Shown piece after piece: positions 51,965 through 61,494 of a DNA stretch of 64,000 nucleotides. Both the position numbers and the translations under genes were made by a program. The stretch is taken from contig NZ_VUOS01000001.1 in assembly GCF_009829325.1 (NCBI RefSeq), forward strand, positions 310,001 to 374,000, in the 5' to 3' direction. The stretch comes from Nocardia sp. CY41 (GTDB lineage Bacteria; Actinomycetota; Actinomycetes; Mycobacteriales; Mycobacteriaceae). Below the pieces are notes generated by a model. It ran no database searches. It was not told the DNA's origin and was given only the letters and a program-made list of their open reading frames with translations. How positions within the stretch are numbered: the stretch's first letter is position 1; each line of letters starts with the position of its first letter.

Positions 51965-52981
51965 ATGGAGCACGGTCAGCAGACCGGCGAGTCGATCGGC
52001 GCGATGCTGTCGAGTATCGCGTCGGCTCTCCGAGAGGTCAGCGAGAAGCTGGACGCGGTGGCGGCCCGCATCGACGGTGCGCAGGCCGTGGTGAGCGAAC
52101 CGACCGTCGAGGGGCGGTTGGCCAAACTCGAGGCGTGGGCTTTCGGTGCCGGACAAGATATTTCAGGTCTCGATGCCAGGGTGGAACGCCTGGAATCCGG
52201 TGCCGACCCGGCGCCGGAGGATCGAGAAGCGACCCAGCGCCCGGCCGCCCCGCTACCTCGGGCCGCCGCGAGGCGGTCGAACGCGCGCAGGCCGGAACAC
52301 AGCGCCGAACCCACGGCACCGAAGAGCGAGTCACCCGACCCGGCCGGCACCCGGAACGGTATACCGCGTGAGCCGGTGCACGCGGCGCCCGAGCCGAGTC
52401 CCGCTGCGCCGACGAGCTTCACGCCGCCCCGCGAGCCCACGCTGACCGCACTCGACCCGAACACCGGCTCCGCGCAGGGCTTCACCGCCCCTCCCGCGCG
52501 TGAGCCCACTTTCACCACGCCGGCACCGCGAGAACCCCTGTCGTCCTTCACCGCGCCCACCCCGCGCGATCCCGGAACCGGACAGCGAGAGACCTTCCCG
52601 GCCTCGCGTGAGGCCGCCCCCGCCGCGGGCTCGTACTCCCCCGCCGAGAACGCCCCGTACGAGAGCATCGTCGCCTCCGCAGCGACCACTAATCACAGCG
52701 GCTCGGAGAACGGTGCGGTACCCGACGCCACGGGCACTGGACTCACCGGCGCGCACCGCGCCGGCGTGGACGACCGGACTCCGGTCGAGAACACGCACGT
52801 GGACAAGTTGCAGGCCATGCTGGACGAACTCAAGCGCACGGCGGCGGCTCCGCTGGGCCGGACCGACGTCTTCGGGTCCACGCCGGGCGAGTCGACCACG
52901 AACGGATATCAGTCCGAGCGCACCGAAGCGCAGCGCAGACCGGCCGACTATCGGCTCTCCAGCCCGCCGCCGGTGTCCTGA
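51965..52981 (+). CDS. Coiled-coil protein with long disordered Pro/Thr-rich tail
   Basis: The 338-residue protein starts at the ATG at 51965. Residues 1-85 are helical with heptads (MLSSIASALREVSEKLDAVA, LAKLEAWAF, ISGLDARVERLESG). Residues 90-300 are low-complexity, with repeated units such as PREPT, AREPT, PREPL and PRDPG. A short helix near the end (HVDKLQAMLDELKRTAA) could be a binding motif. No signal peptide. Function unknown. Its 3' end overlaps the convergent LysR gene by 34 bases. Confidence 0.65.
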   Translation: MEHGQQTGESIGAMLSSIASALREVSEKLDAVAARIDGAQAVVSEPTVEGRLAKLEAWAFGAGQDISGLDARVERLESGADPAPEDREATQRPAAPLPRAAARRSNARRPEHSAEPTAPKSESPDPAGTRNGIPREPVHAAPEPSPAAPTSFTPPREPTLTALDPNTGSAQGFTAPPAREPTFTTPAPREPLSSFTAPTPRDPGTGQRETFPASREAAPAAGSYSPAENAPYESIVASAATTNHSGSENGAVPDATGTGLTGAHRAGVDDRTPVENTHVDKLQAMLDELKRTAAAPLGRTDVFGSTPGESTTNGYQSERTEAQRRPADYRLSSPPPVS

Positions 52982-53919
52982 GCCGCTTTGGCGCGCTTCC
53001 GCTTCGGCGGACGCGCCGCCGCCGAAGAACGCAGCAGGATCTCCTGCACTAGATCGCGCAACCAGCGATGCCCCCCGTCGGCTGTGTTGCGCGGGTGCCA
53101 TGCCATCCCGATAGCGACCTCGGGCAGCGGCAGCGGTATCTCGAACGCGGCAAGACCGATCGCGGGCAATGTCGCGGAGCTCAGCAAGGCGGGCGCGGGG
53201 CAGACCAAGTCGCTGCCGCGCACCGCGAACAGCGCGCTGGTCAGCGTCGGTACGGTGGCCACCACGCGGCGGGTGCGGCCGTGCAGGGCCAAGCGGTCGT
53301 CGATCGGGCCGTGCGAACGTCCGGTTCGCGAGATGCTCAGATGCGGGGCTGCCGCGTACGCGGCGACGGTGACGCGATCGGTGACCAAGGGATGGTCGGC
53401 GGCGGCTACTCCGATCACGCGGTCGGTGATCACTCGGCGCACGGTCGTCTCCGGGTCGGTGTGGTCGATCACACCGACTTCGAGGTCGACCCGGCCGTCC
53501 CGCAACGCGGCGGTGCCCTCCACGGTGTCGGGCAGGAATCGCAGCGTCACGCCCGGAGCCTGGGCCCGCACCGCGGACAGCAGGGGCCCGGCCAGTTCGC
53601 TCAGCACCATATCGCCGGCCTGCACCGCGAACGTCCGGCGCAGCGCGGCCGGGTCGAGGTCGTCACGCGGTGTGAGAAGCGCGCGTCCCTGCTCGACCAG
53701 GGTGCTGACCTCGTAACGCAATTCCAGAGCGCGTGGCGTGGGTACCAGATTGCGGCCCGCGCGCACGAGCAGCGGGTCACCGAGCACGCCGCGCAACTTG
53801 GCCAGCGTGCGGCTCATCGCGGGCGGCGAGGTGTGTAGGCGCTCCGCGGCCAGGGTGACGCTGTTGGTGTCCAGCAGTGCGTCGAGGGCCACGAGGAGAT
53901 TCATGTCCAGCGCTTCCAC
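52948..53919 (-). CDS. LysR-family transcriptional regulator
   Basis: The protein of about 320 residues has the LysR helix-turn-helix near its N-terminus (LVALDALLDTNSVTLAAERL, HTSPPAMSRTLAKLRGVLGD) and an effector domain (AVQAGDMVLSELAGPLLSAV). The tail is basic (RPPKRKRAKAA). Two starts are possible: GTG at 53919, giving the usual few residues before LDMNLL, or ATG at 53904, which has ggaag eight bases upstream. The target is unknown; the P450 and monooxygenase genes lie on the same strand further along. Confidence 0.85.
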   Translation of the reverse strand: MEALDMNLLVALDALLDTNSVTLAAERLHTSPPAMSRTLAKLRGVLGDPLLVRAGRNLVPTPRALELRYEVSTLVEQGRALLTPRDDLDPAALRRTFAVQAGDMVLSELAGPLLSAVRAQAPGVTLRFLPDTVEGTAALRDGRVDLEVGVIDHTDPETTVRRVITDRVIGVAAADHPLVTDRVTVAAYAAAPHLSISRTGRSHGPIDDRLALHGRTRRVVATVPTLTSALFAVRGSDLVCPAPALLSSATLPAIGLAAFEIPLPLPEVAIGMAWHPRNTADGGHRWLRDLVQEILLRSSAAARPPKRKRAKAAQDTGGGLESR

Positions 53920-54354
53920 CCTTGGATTATCGCCAACGCAACCCGTGGCCCCCGGTATTGCGCACGCGATAACCCGGGGCGAGTCCGACCCAGGTGGCAA
54001 GGCCGGACAGCCTGCGAGGGAACTGTCCGCGGTCGTACAGGCGGTCGCTTCCATCCGTACGCCTGCCCGAGTTGGCAACGGCGCGCTGACCTGCGGGTCT
54101 GTACCGGGCACCGTCGGCTGGCGAGCCGTGACGCGCTCCGTCGGTGCGCGCGCCGGAGACGGTGACTCGACCGCGTCACCCCAACTCGGGTCGAGCGTCG
54201 GATGTCTCTGTCCGAGTCGTGCGGCGACACACGCGGTTTTCGGCAGTCGATGCAAACGTGCGCACACACCACTCGCAGCCGACGACCACCGCGACCGATG
54301 TGCGGTACCCGTCCGCCGCACGTCCTACCTGGTGAGCGGACCGGTCACGGTCGC
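53920..54354. other. Gene-free stretch between LysR and flavin monooxygenase genes
   Basis: About 435 bases with no convincing gene. The frames on both strands show non-coding composition. It contains the LysR promoter and the 3' flank of the monooxygenase gene. Confidence 0.35.
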
Positions 54355-55914
54355 CTAGTGGCTGACCCGGCCGCTGTCGCCCTCGTAGGGCAGCAGTTCC
54401 GCCTCGATCGGCGCCGTCGGGCGCGCCGTCGGCCCCGGCCCCGGCTTGCGACGTGTGGTCAGTCCCCGGTAGGACTCCGGCTTGATCCGGCGGAACACCT
54501 GCGCCGCTCGCGTGTGCAGTGGCAGGCGGAACTTCAGGTCGGCGAGCATCTCGTCGATGTTCTGGATGGAGAACGGGACGACCGCGGTGCCGTGCGCGTG
54601 GCGGCCGCGCGTGCGTTCCTCCATCCAGCGCAGGCGGGCGTCGATCTGCTCGTCGAGTTTCTCGGCGGGCGGAAGGTGCAGCCTGCCGGTGAGCAGCGCG
54701 GCGGTCCAGTGCGCGGCGACTTCGGCGCTGAGCGTGCTGATCGTCGAGGAGTTGTAGCCGGCGAAGGTCAGATTCGGGACCCCCAACGGCAGGATCTGCC
54801 GATGCAGGCGGAAGTTGCCGTGCTCGTCGGTCAGCCTGCGCTGGATGTACGGGGTGAGGAAGGGGACGCGCTGCTGGAAGCCGGTCGCGCAGATCACGAC
54901 GTCTGCCCGCAGCACCTGCCCGGTGGACAGCCGGATCCCGGGCGCCGCCTTCTGGCCGCCGCCCATCTCGGTGATGGTCGTGTCCCGATGCACCGTGATG
55001 CGTCCGTTGGCCACCTGCTCGTAGAAGCCGTCGCTGACGAGGCTGACGGTGCTCTCGGCGATCTCCTCGAATCGCCCGGTGGGCACCAAGTCGAGTTCGC
55101 GCAGGTTCGAGTGCTTGGTGACGAGTTCCTGGATCAGATCGAAATTGCTGATCCGCACGGATTCACCGGGACCATCCAGGAACCGATCCATCCAGCGGGG
55201 CCGTAGGTAGTGGAAGTGGGCCTCGCCGAAGCGGGTCAGCATCAGCCGTTCGTAGTCGATGACCCGCGCCAGCTTGCGCGGCATCTTCCAGAACAGCCGC
55301 CGCGCCACGACCGAGGTGGACGCCGCGACCTCGCTCACCGCGGTGGCGATGTCACAGGCGGACTTGCCGTACCCCACGACGACGACCGACTTGCCGCGCA
55401 CCGACTCCAGGTCGGTGAACTCCGAGGAATGGCACAGACGCCCGCCCGCGGCGCGGAACCAGTCGGCGCCGTGGTACTCCGGCATGGCGGGCTCACTGAA
55501 TACGCCGTTGGCGATCACCAGGTGGTCGCATGACGCCCGGTGGACTCCGCTCTCGTCGCGAATTTCCAGCAACCAGCCGCTGTCCACCGGATCGGCGGCG
55601 ACCACCTCGGTGCGCAGCCGCAAGTGCTCGGTCAGCCCGAAGCGCTCGGCGTAGGCGGCCAGATACGCCTGCATGTGCTGCCCGTCGAGAACCCGCGGGT
55701 AGTCGCCCGGCATCGGAAAGTCGGAGAAGTGGTACGTGTCCTTGGAGTTCTGCGTTTGCAGTCCCGGGTATCGCCGGGTCGCACTCCACACGCCACCGAC
55801 ATCGGGTGCGCGGTCGAAGATTTCGACCGGAAAACCCTCCTGTTGCAATACTTTCGCGCAGGCGAGACCTGCGATACCCGCACCGACGATCCCGATGCGG
55901 CTTCCGCTTGTCAT
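54355..55914 (-). CDS. Flavin-containing monooxygenase
   Basis: The 519-residue protein has the FAD motif GIVGAGIAGLACAKVL at the N-terminus, GGVWSATRRYPGLQTQNSK, the NADPH motif VVVGYGKSACDIA, and the C-terminal ATGFQ motif characteristic of flavin monooxygenases. It oxygenates N, S or carbonyl groups using NADPH and O2. The ATG at 55914 lies 58 bases after the P450 stop, so the two oxygenases are probably one operon. The C-terminal 40 residues are Pro-rich and disordered. Confidence 0.9.
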   Translation of the reverse strand: MTSGSRIGIVGAGIAGLACAKVLQQEGFPVEIFDRAPDVGGVWSATRRYPGLQTQNSKDTYHFSDFPMPGDYPRVLDGQHMQAYLAAYAERFGLTEHLRLRTEVVAADPVDSGWLLEIRDESGVHRASCDHLVIANGVFSEPAMPEYHGADWFRAAGGRLCHSSEFTDLESVRGKSVVVVGYGKSACDIATAVSEVAASTSVVARRLFWKMPRKLARVIDYERLMLTRFGEAHFHYLRPRWMDRFLDGPGESVRISNFDLIQELVTKHSNLRELDLVPTGRFEEIAESTVSLVSDGFYEQVANGRITVHRDTTITEMGGGQKAAPGIRLSTGQVLRADVVICATGFQQRVPFLTPYIQRRLTDEHGNFRLHRQILPLGVPNLTFAGYNSSTISTLSAEVAAHWTAALLTGRLHLPPAEKLDEQIDARLRWMEERTRGRHAHGTAVVPFSIQNIDEMLADLKFRLPLHTRAAQVFRRIKPESYRGLTTRRKPGPGPTARPTAPIEAELLPYEGDSGRVSH

Positions 55915-55972
55915 GCGCAAGAGGCTACGTCGCCAGCGGCGCACAGCAAAGTCGGTCGACCGAATCCGCTCG

Positions 55973-57205
55973 TCAGCGCACCGCGGGCGCACGCACGGGG
56001 ACGACCGGGAGCTCGAGCAGCCCGCGGATCAGGATGCTCTCGCGCCACCGCAGGTCCACGTCGTCGATCGCGGGCCGCAGCAGCGGATAGCGCCGGATCA
56101 GGCGGGTCAGCGCGATGCGCGCCTCGAGCCGGGCCAGTCCCGCCCCGAGGCAATAATGGATGCCGTGGCCGAAGGCCAGGTGGCCGTTCGCGCCGCGTTC
56201 CGGGGCGAAGATCCCCGGAGCGGTGAAGTGACGTTCGTCGCGGTTGGCCGACGCCACGGAGACGAGCACCAACTCCCCTTCCGGGATGACGCTGCCGCCG
56301 AGCTCGACCGGCGCGGTCGTGTAGCGCAGGGTCGCGACGTTGACCGGCCCGTTGTAGCGCAGCATCTCCTCCACCAGCGGCGTCACCCCCGTGAGATCCT
56401 CGCGCAGCGCCTGATAGCGGGACGGATCGGTCAGCAGTTCCAGCACGGTGTTGCCGATCAGGTTCACCGTGGTCTCGTGACCGGCCACCAGGATGAGGAA
56501 GGCCATGGAGATCAGCTCGTCCGGGCTGAGCCGGTCACCCTCCTCGGTGGCGAGCAGCAGTTGCGAGATCAGATCCTCGCCCAGCCCCTCTGCGCGCCGT
56601 CGGGCGATCAGCCCGTCGAAGTAGCCGACAATCGCATCGGTAGCGCTGCGTATGCCCTCCGGTGTGGACATGGGCGTGTCCACCACGGCCGCCGACCACT
56701 CCCGGAAACGCGCGCGGTCCTCGACCGGCACGCCGAGCAGTTCGCAGATCACCGTGATCGGCAACGGGAACGCGTACTCCGCGAGCAGGTCGACCGGCAC
56801 GCCGCCCCCGGTCCGATCGATCGCGTCGAGCAGATCGTCCGCGATCGCCTCGACTCGTGGCGCGAGGGCCGCCATCCGCGCGGGCGCGAACGCCGGGATG
56901 ACGAGTTTGCGCAGCCGCGTGTGCTGCGGCGGGTCGGCGTTGAGCAGATGGTGGCTGAGGCGCTGGTTGACCGCCGTGACGCCGCTGCCGCCCGCGGCCG
57001 AGCGCCGTGCGTGGGCGCCGACCGGATTGTGCGGATCCTTGCAGACGCCGGGATGGCGCAGGACCTCTTTGGCGGCGTCGTAGTCGACCACCAGCCAGGC
57101 GCGGACGCCGGTGCGCAACCGGATCCGGTGCACCGGCCCCTCGGCGCGCAGCTGCTGGTAGAAGGCGTGTGGCGTGCGAAAGAAATCCGCGGGCAGCTCT
57201 CTCAT
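55973..57205 (-). CDS. Cytochrome P450
   Basis: The 410-residue soluble P450 has all hallmark motifs: I-helix LVAGHETTVNLIG, ExxR in VEEMLRY, and the heme-binding loop FGHGIHYCLGAGLARLEARI with the axial Cys. Actinobacterial class I P450s need ferredoxin and a reductase, neither encoded nearby. The ATG at 57205 is used. It is followed by the flavin monooxygenase and diverges from an MFS exporter, so the three may handle one compound. Confidence 0.95.
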   Translation of the reverse strand: MRELPADFFRTPHAFYQQLRAEGPVHRIRLRTGVRAWLVVDYDAAKEVLRHPGVCKDPHNPVGAHARRSAAGGSGVTAVNQRLSHHLLNADPPQHTRLRKLVIPAFAPARMAALAPRVEAIADDLLDAIDRTGGGVPVDLLAEYAFPLPITVICELLGVPVEDRARFREWSAAVVDTPMSTPEGIRSATDAIVGYFDGLIARRRAEGLGEDLISQLLLATEEGDRLSPDELISMAFLILVAGHETTVNLIGNTVLELLTDPSRYQALREDLTGVTPLVEEMLRYNGPVNVATLRYTTAPVELGGSVIPEGELVLVSVASANRDERHFTAPGIFAPERGANGHLAFGHGIHYCLGAGLARLEARIALTRLIRRYPLLRPAIDDVDLRWRESILIRGLLELPVVPVRAPAVR

Positions 57206-57251
57206 CCGGTCGGTCCCCCTCGGTTCGCGAGTGTCGTTGCGGCCCTTCGAT

Positions 57252-57265
57252 GGTGACACCGATCA
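57252..57265. promoter_or_regulatory. CRP-like site in the P450/MFS divergent promoter
   Basis: The sequence gtga-caccga-tcac matches the inner eight positions of the CRP consensus (GTGA-N6-TCAC) but not the outer T and A. It lies 47 bases upstream of the P450 start and 100 bases upstream of the MFS start. Confidence 0.35.
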
Positions 57266-57364
57266 CGGCGCACTGCCAGGCCGCGCGAGCGGAGGTCCCG
57301 CGCGAGCACCGTTGCCCGCCCGGATCGACGCGCGCCGTCGTGCGCCTCCGGCTACTCTGCGCCG

Positions 57365-58591
57365 GTGAATTCGATCGCGCCCGTCCTGCGGCGCGCCCGC
57401 GTCGCGAACTCGTTCGCGTTCGGCGCGCAGGGCTTCTTCCTCGCCGTCGTGCTGACCGAATTGCCGCAGCAAAAAGCACGTTTCGGCCTGTCGGACGGCC
57501 TGATCGCCGTCTCGGTCGTGCTGATCTCGTTGCTGGCGGGCGGCGGCAGCGTCCTGGCGGAGCGGCTGGCGCTGCGCTGGTCCAGCCGCGCGGCGGTGCG
57601 GATCGGGCTGCTGCTCGTCGCCGTCACCGGATCGGCGGCGGCGTTCGCGCCGAACACGGCGCTGCTGGTGGCCGCGCTCGGCTGCTACGGGATCGCGGTC
57701 GGCGTCGTCGACGCGAGCACCAACATGCAAGCGGTGTTCATCCAGCACGGGTACGGGACGTTCATCCTGTCGTCGTTCTACGCCTCGTGGAGCGCGGGAA
57801 CGATAGCGGGGGCGTTGTTCGTCTCGGGGTGCGAGGCGCTGGGGGTGACGCTGCGCGCATCGCTGCTCGCGGCCGCGGCGATCGTGCTGGTGCTCGGCGG
57901 GATCCTCGGGCCTGGACTGCTCGGAGTGCGGGACGCGGAGACGAGTCCCCGCGAGACCGCCTCGCCCGGCCCGGCCGTCGCGCTGCGCGCGTATCTCGCG
58001 TTCGGAATCGCGGCTGCGTTCGTCTTCGCCGTCGACCTGGCGGTGGGCAACTGGTCGGCCTTGTATCTCACCGACGACCTGCTCGCCGGTTCGGCGACCG
58101 CGGCGCTCGCCTTCGCCGCGTACCAGGGCACATCGCTGGTCGCCCGAGCCGCAGGCGATTCGCTGGTGCGCCGTTTCGGTCCGCGCAACGTGGTCCGGGC
58201 CGCCGCGGCCACCGGGGTCTGCGGTCTCACGCTCGTGGTGGCCGCGCCGAGTCCGGCCGTCGCGATCGCGGGTTTTCTGGTCGCGGGCGCGGGCCTGCCC
58301 GTGATCGCACCGCTGTGTTTCAGCGCGGCCGGGCATCTCGCGACCGGACGCGAACTCGACGCACTGATCGCGCGCCTCAACCTGTTCAACTATGCGGGAA
58401 CCCTGCTGGGCGGCGGCGTGGTCGGCGCGGTCGCGGCGAGCGTGGGGCACCGCGCGGGATTCGTTATTCCCCTGCTGTTCGCGATAGCCCTGATGGCGCT
58501 CTCCCGGGTCTTCCACTCCCATCGCGTCGCGAACGGGACACGTCCGGGAACACTGGACCAGCCCACCGCACCAGGTTCGACCGGCGGGTAG
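57365..58591 (+). CDS. Major facilitator superfamily transporter
   Basis: The 408-residue protein has about twelve hydrophobic segments, beginning NSFAFGAQGFFLAVVLTELP and including the family loop between helices 2 and 3 (SVLAERLALRWSSRAAVRIG). A cytoplasmic loop near the middle (RDAETSPRETASPGP) separates two halves. The start is the GTG at 57365. Export of a small molecule is likely; the substrate is unknown. Confidence 0.88.
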   Translation: MNSIAPVLRRARVANSFAFGAQGFFLAVVLTELPQQKARFGLSDGLIAVSVVLISLLAGGGSVLAERLALRWSSRAAVRIGLLLVAVTGSAAAFAPNTALLVAALGCYGIAVGVVDASTNMQAVFIQHGYGTFILSSFYASWSAGTIAGALFVSGCEALGVTLRASLLAAAAIVLVLGGILGPGLLGVRDAETSPRETASPGPAVALRAYLAFGIAAAFVFAVDLAVGNWSALYLTDDLLAGSATAALAFAAYQGTSLVARAAGDSLVRRFGPRNVVRAAAATGVCGLTLVVAAPSPAVAIAGFLVAGAGLPVIAPLCFSAAGHLATGRELDALIARLNLFNYAGTLLGGGVVGAVAASVGHRAGFVIPLLFAIALMALSRVFHSHRVANGTRPGTLDQPTAPGSTGG

Positions 58592-58766
58592 GCCGCGCAG
58601 GCCCGGGCGCGAGCCGTAGGCGATTCCGGCATCGCCGTCGGCGGCGCAGGGAGATCGAACACGACGGGCGTCGGCTGTCCCGAGGCGCGGGCGGCACCAG
58701 GAAGTTCACCGTCGGCAACCAGGTGCATCACGATCACGTGCTACGGCTGGTCTTCTGAGGGCGGAC

Positions 58767-59519
58767 TCAGCGCAGGAAATCGACGAGCGCGGCATGGAAG
58801 GCGGGGTGCACCACCGCCATCAGATGGTCGCCGGGCACCACAGCGAGTGCGCCGTCCGGCAGGGCCGCGGCGAGCCGCTCCGGTTCGGCGGCGAACGGAT
58901 CGCTGTCGCCTGCCAGCACCAGTGCGGGCACGGTGATGTCGGCCAGGGTCTCGATGGGACGATCGTCGAGGCCTGTGGCCACCGCGTGAATGGCGTCCAC
59001 GTCGGCGTGCACCGCGTCGGCCAGCACGCGGAACATCTTCGCCGTCGGCGACGCTCCCGCGCCGTCTCCGGTCATCGCGGCCTGCAGATCGGGTAGGTCG
59101 ATCACGCGGCGGTCGACGCCGCCGCAGTCCAGCACGCCCGACCCGATGCCACCGACCGCCAGCCGCCGCACCCGCTCGTCGGTCGCGGCCACCAGCAGCG
59201 AGATCACGCCGCCCATCGAGTACCCGACCTGCACCACTTCCTCGAAGCCCAGTTCGTCGTAGAGCGCGCGCACGTCACGCGCCATGGCATGCCACGAGTA
59301 ACGCGCCGCCTCGTGCGGCTTGTCGGAACGACCGTGGCCGCGTGCGTCCAGGGAAACCACGGTGTGCCCGGCGGATTGCAGCGCGGCGACCACACCGGTG
59401 CTCATCCAGTTCGCGTTGGTGTCCGCGACCACTCCGTGGTGCAGCACGACCGGGACGCCCCCGCCCTCCCAGACCCGGTAATTGAGTTCCAGGCCGTCCC
59501 ATGTCTCAAACTTCGCCAT
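58767..59519 (-). CDS. Alpha/beta hydrolase
   Basis: The 250-residue protein has the oxyanion region LHHGVVADTNANW, the nucleophile elbow VGYSMGGVISLL (Ser at about 96), an acid region LAGDSDPFAAEPE, and the catalytic His in VPGDHLMAVVHP. No signal peptide. The substrate is unknown. The ATG at 59519 is used. Confidence 0.88.
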   Translation of the reverse strand: MAKFETWDGLELNYRVWEGGGVPVVLHHGVVADTNANWMSTGVVAALQSAGHTVVSLDARGHGRSDKPHEAARYSWHAMARDVRALYDELGFEEVVQVGYSMGGVISLLVAATDERVRRLAVGGIGSGVLDCGGVDRRVIDLPDLQAAMTGDGAGASPTAKMFRVLADAVHADVDAIHAVATGLDDRPIETLADITVPALVLAGDSDPFAAEPERLAAALPDGALAVVPGDHLMAVVHPAFHAALVDFLR

Positions 59520-59585
59520 GCCGGGATCGTAGTGCACACCGCGGCCACGGACAGCCGAAGCGGACGTTCGGTCCGGACTCCGCGC

Positions 59586-60368
59586 TCAGCCCAGCAGACG
59601 GGCCCGCAGGGCGGCGATATCGGCGTCGGTCAGTCGCAGCCCGTCCCGGACATAGGCGTCGAAACTTCCGTAGGTCTGGTTCGCCTGATCGAAGGCGGCG
59701 TCGAGCCACGCCGCCTGGACACCGTTGAGCGGGTCGTCCTGCCTCGCGTTGCGGAAACGGTTGGACAGCAGGTAGTCCTCGGTGACCGTGGCCCGATCGA
59801 TCCCGAGCACGGTGAGCAGCACAGCCGCCGCCCAGCCGGTGCGATCCTTGCCCGCGGTGCAGTGGAACAGCACCGCGCCGTCCGCGCCGATGACGTCGCG
59901 CAGCACCGAAGCGAACGCCTCGTTCGCGCCGGGAGCGGTGATGAACGCGCGATACAGCCCGTCCCCTCCGGTGAGCGTGGTGGCGATGACCTGTGGCGGA
60001 GCCTGGCCGATCACGTCGGCCCAGTGCGCTGTCGCGCCCGCGGGGACCCGGTCCGGCCCGAGCGCGCGCTCGTAGACCGTGCGCAGGTCGTGGACGGAGC
60101 GCACGCGGCGATCGGTGAGCGCGGCCAAGTCGTCCGGCGTCGCGTTGTTCAGCTGTCCGGTGCGATACACCAGACCGCTGCGCACGATCCGGCCGTCGGC
60201 GTTGCGGTACCCGCCGATGTCGCGGGCGTTCTGCACCCCTTGCAGGTGCAGCGCGGGGTCGGCGGCGACGGTCGCGGGCGGGTCGGCCTGCGCGATGCCT
60301 GCTACCGGTCCGAACGCGACCGCCAGACCGGCCGCCATCGCGACCGGGACACGAAAACTTCGGGCCAT
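59586..60368 (-). CDS. Secreted tyrosine (dual-specificity) phosphatase
   Basis: The 260-residue protein has an N-terminal signal peptide (MARSFRVPVAMAAGLAVAFG, likely cut near AQADP) and the phosphatase loop HCTAGKDRTG at about 165-174. The general acid region and NARDIGGYR are typical of the MptpB/IphP-type family, which dephosphorylates protein tyrosine or phosphoinositides. Export would place it outside the cell or at the wall. The ATG at 60368 is used. Confidence 0.9.
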   Translation of the reverse strand: MARSFRVPVAMAAGLAVAFGPVAGIAQADPPATVAADPALHLQGVQNARDIGGYRNADGRIVRSGLVYRTGQLNNATPDDLAALTDRRVRSVHDLRTVYERALGPDRVPAGATAHWADVIGQAPPQVIATTLTGGDGLYRAFITAPGANEAFASVLRDVIGADGAVLFHCTAGKDRTGWAAAVLLTVLGIDRATVTEDYLLSNRFRNARQDDPLNGVQAAWLDAAFDQANQTYGSFDAYVRDGLRLTDADIAALRARLLG

Positions 60369-60442
60369 TCGGCTGCTCCAATCATCGAGTCCGCGGAACT
60401 CGCACACGTCGTCACCGAACCGCCGCGGTCGGACCGGCGGCG

Positions 60443-61459
60443 CTAGGCCACGACTTCGAACCGCGACAGCGCGAGCAAGCGCGAGATGGCGCGCAGATAC
60501 TTCTTGCGGTATCCGCCCTCGAGCATCTCGGCGGAGAAGATCTCGTCGAGCTTCGCCCCCGACACCGTCACGGGGACGCTCGCGTCGTAGAGCCGGTCGG
60601 CCAGCACCACGATGCGCAGTGCCACGGCCTGATCGGTCACCGGGTGCACGCCGGAGACGAACACCGACGACACCCCGGAGATGAGCGCGCCGTACTTCGA
60701 CGGGTGCAGGGTGCTGAGGTGCTTCAGCAGCGCGTCGAAGTCGTCGAGGGTAGAACCCGGTGTGCTGCCCGCCCGTTCGGACAGCACGTCCGGCGACGTG
60801 GGCTCCGGCGCGGGCGGCAGGTCGCGGTGGCGGTAGTCCGGCCCGTCCACGCGCACCGCCTCGAAGATGGCGCCCAGTTTCTTGATCTCGCGCAGGAAAT
60901 CCTGCGCGGCGAAACGTCCTTCGCCGAGCTGGCCCGGCAGCGTGTTCGACGTGGCGGCGACCGAGACACCGGCGGCGGACAGTTCGGTCAGCAATCGGGA
61001 GACCAGCATGGTGTCACCCGGATCGTCGAGCTCGAACTCGTCGATGCACAGCACGCTGTTGCCCGACAACCGCTCCAGAGCATTGGCGAAGCCGAGCGCA
61101 CCGACCAGGTTGGTCAGCTCGCCGAACGTGCCGAACGACTTGGGCGCGGGCGAGCTGTGGAAGATCGAGGCGAGCAGATGGGTCTTGCCGACGCCGAACC
61201 CGCCGTCCAGGTACAGACCGGCACCGCTGATCTGCTTCTTCTTGCCGAAGAAGCTCTTCTTGTGCGCGGCCTTGCTGATCTTGGCGACCTGGTCGGCGAA
61301 CTCTTCGGCCTTGCGAACCGCCGCCGCCTGGCTCGGTTCCTTCGGATCGGGGATGTAGGAGGCGAAGCTCACCTCGTCGAACATGGGCGGAGGCACCATC
61401 TGGGCGACGAGCTGATCGGCCGGGACCTCCGGATGACGATCGACGAGGCGTTCTTGCAT
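60443..61459 (-). CDS. zapE: Cell division protein ZapE (AFG1-like ATPase)
   Basis: The 338-residue AAA-type ATPase has Walker A GGFGVGKTHLL and Walker B VLCIDEFELDD, followed by the ZapE pattern GVSVAATSNTLPGQLGEGRF. In E. coli ZapE binds FtsZ; AFG1-like proteins also help membrane protein quality control. The ATG at 61459 diverges from the ribD-like gene with 35 bases between them. Same arrangement as Rv2670c in M. tuberculosis. Confidence 0.93.
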   Translation of the reverse strand: MQERLVDRHPEVPADQLVAQMVPPPMFDEVSFASYIPDPKEPSQAAAVRKAEEFADQVAKISKAAHKKSFFGKKKQISGAGLYLDGGFGVGKTHLLASIFHSSPAPKSFGTFGELTNLVGALGFANALERLSGNSVLCIDEFELDDPGDTMLVSRLLTELSAAGVSVAATSNTLPGQLGEGRFAAQDFLREIKKLGAIFEAVRVDGPDYRHRDLPPAPEPTSPDVLSERAGSTPGSTLDDFDALLKHLSTLHPSKYGALISGVSSVFVSGVHPVTDQAVALRIVVLADRLYDASVPVTVSGAKLDEIFSAEMLEGGYRKKYLRAISRLLALSRFEVVA

Positions 61460-61494
61460 GGACGAAGCCTAAAGACGTGGTGTGATCTGGTCTC

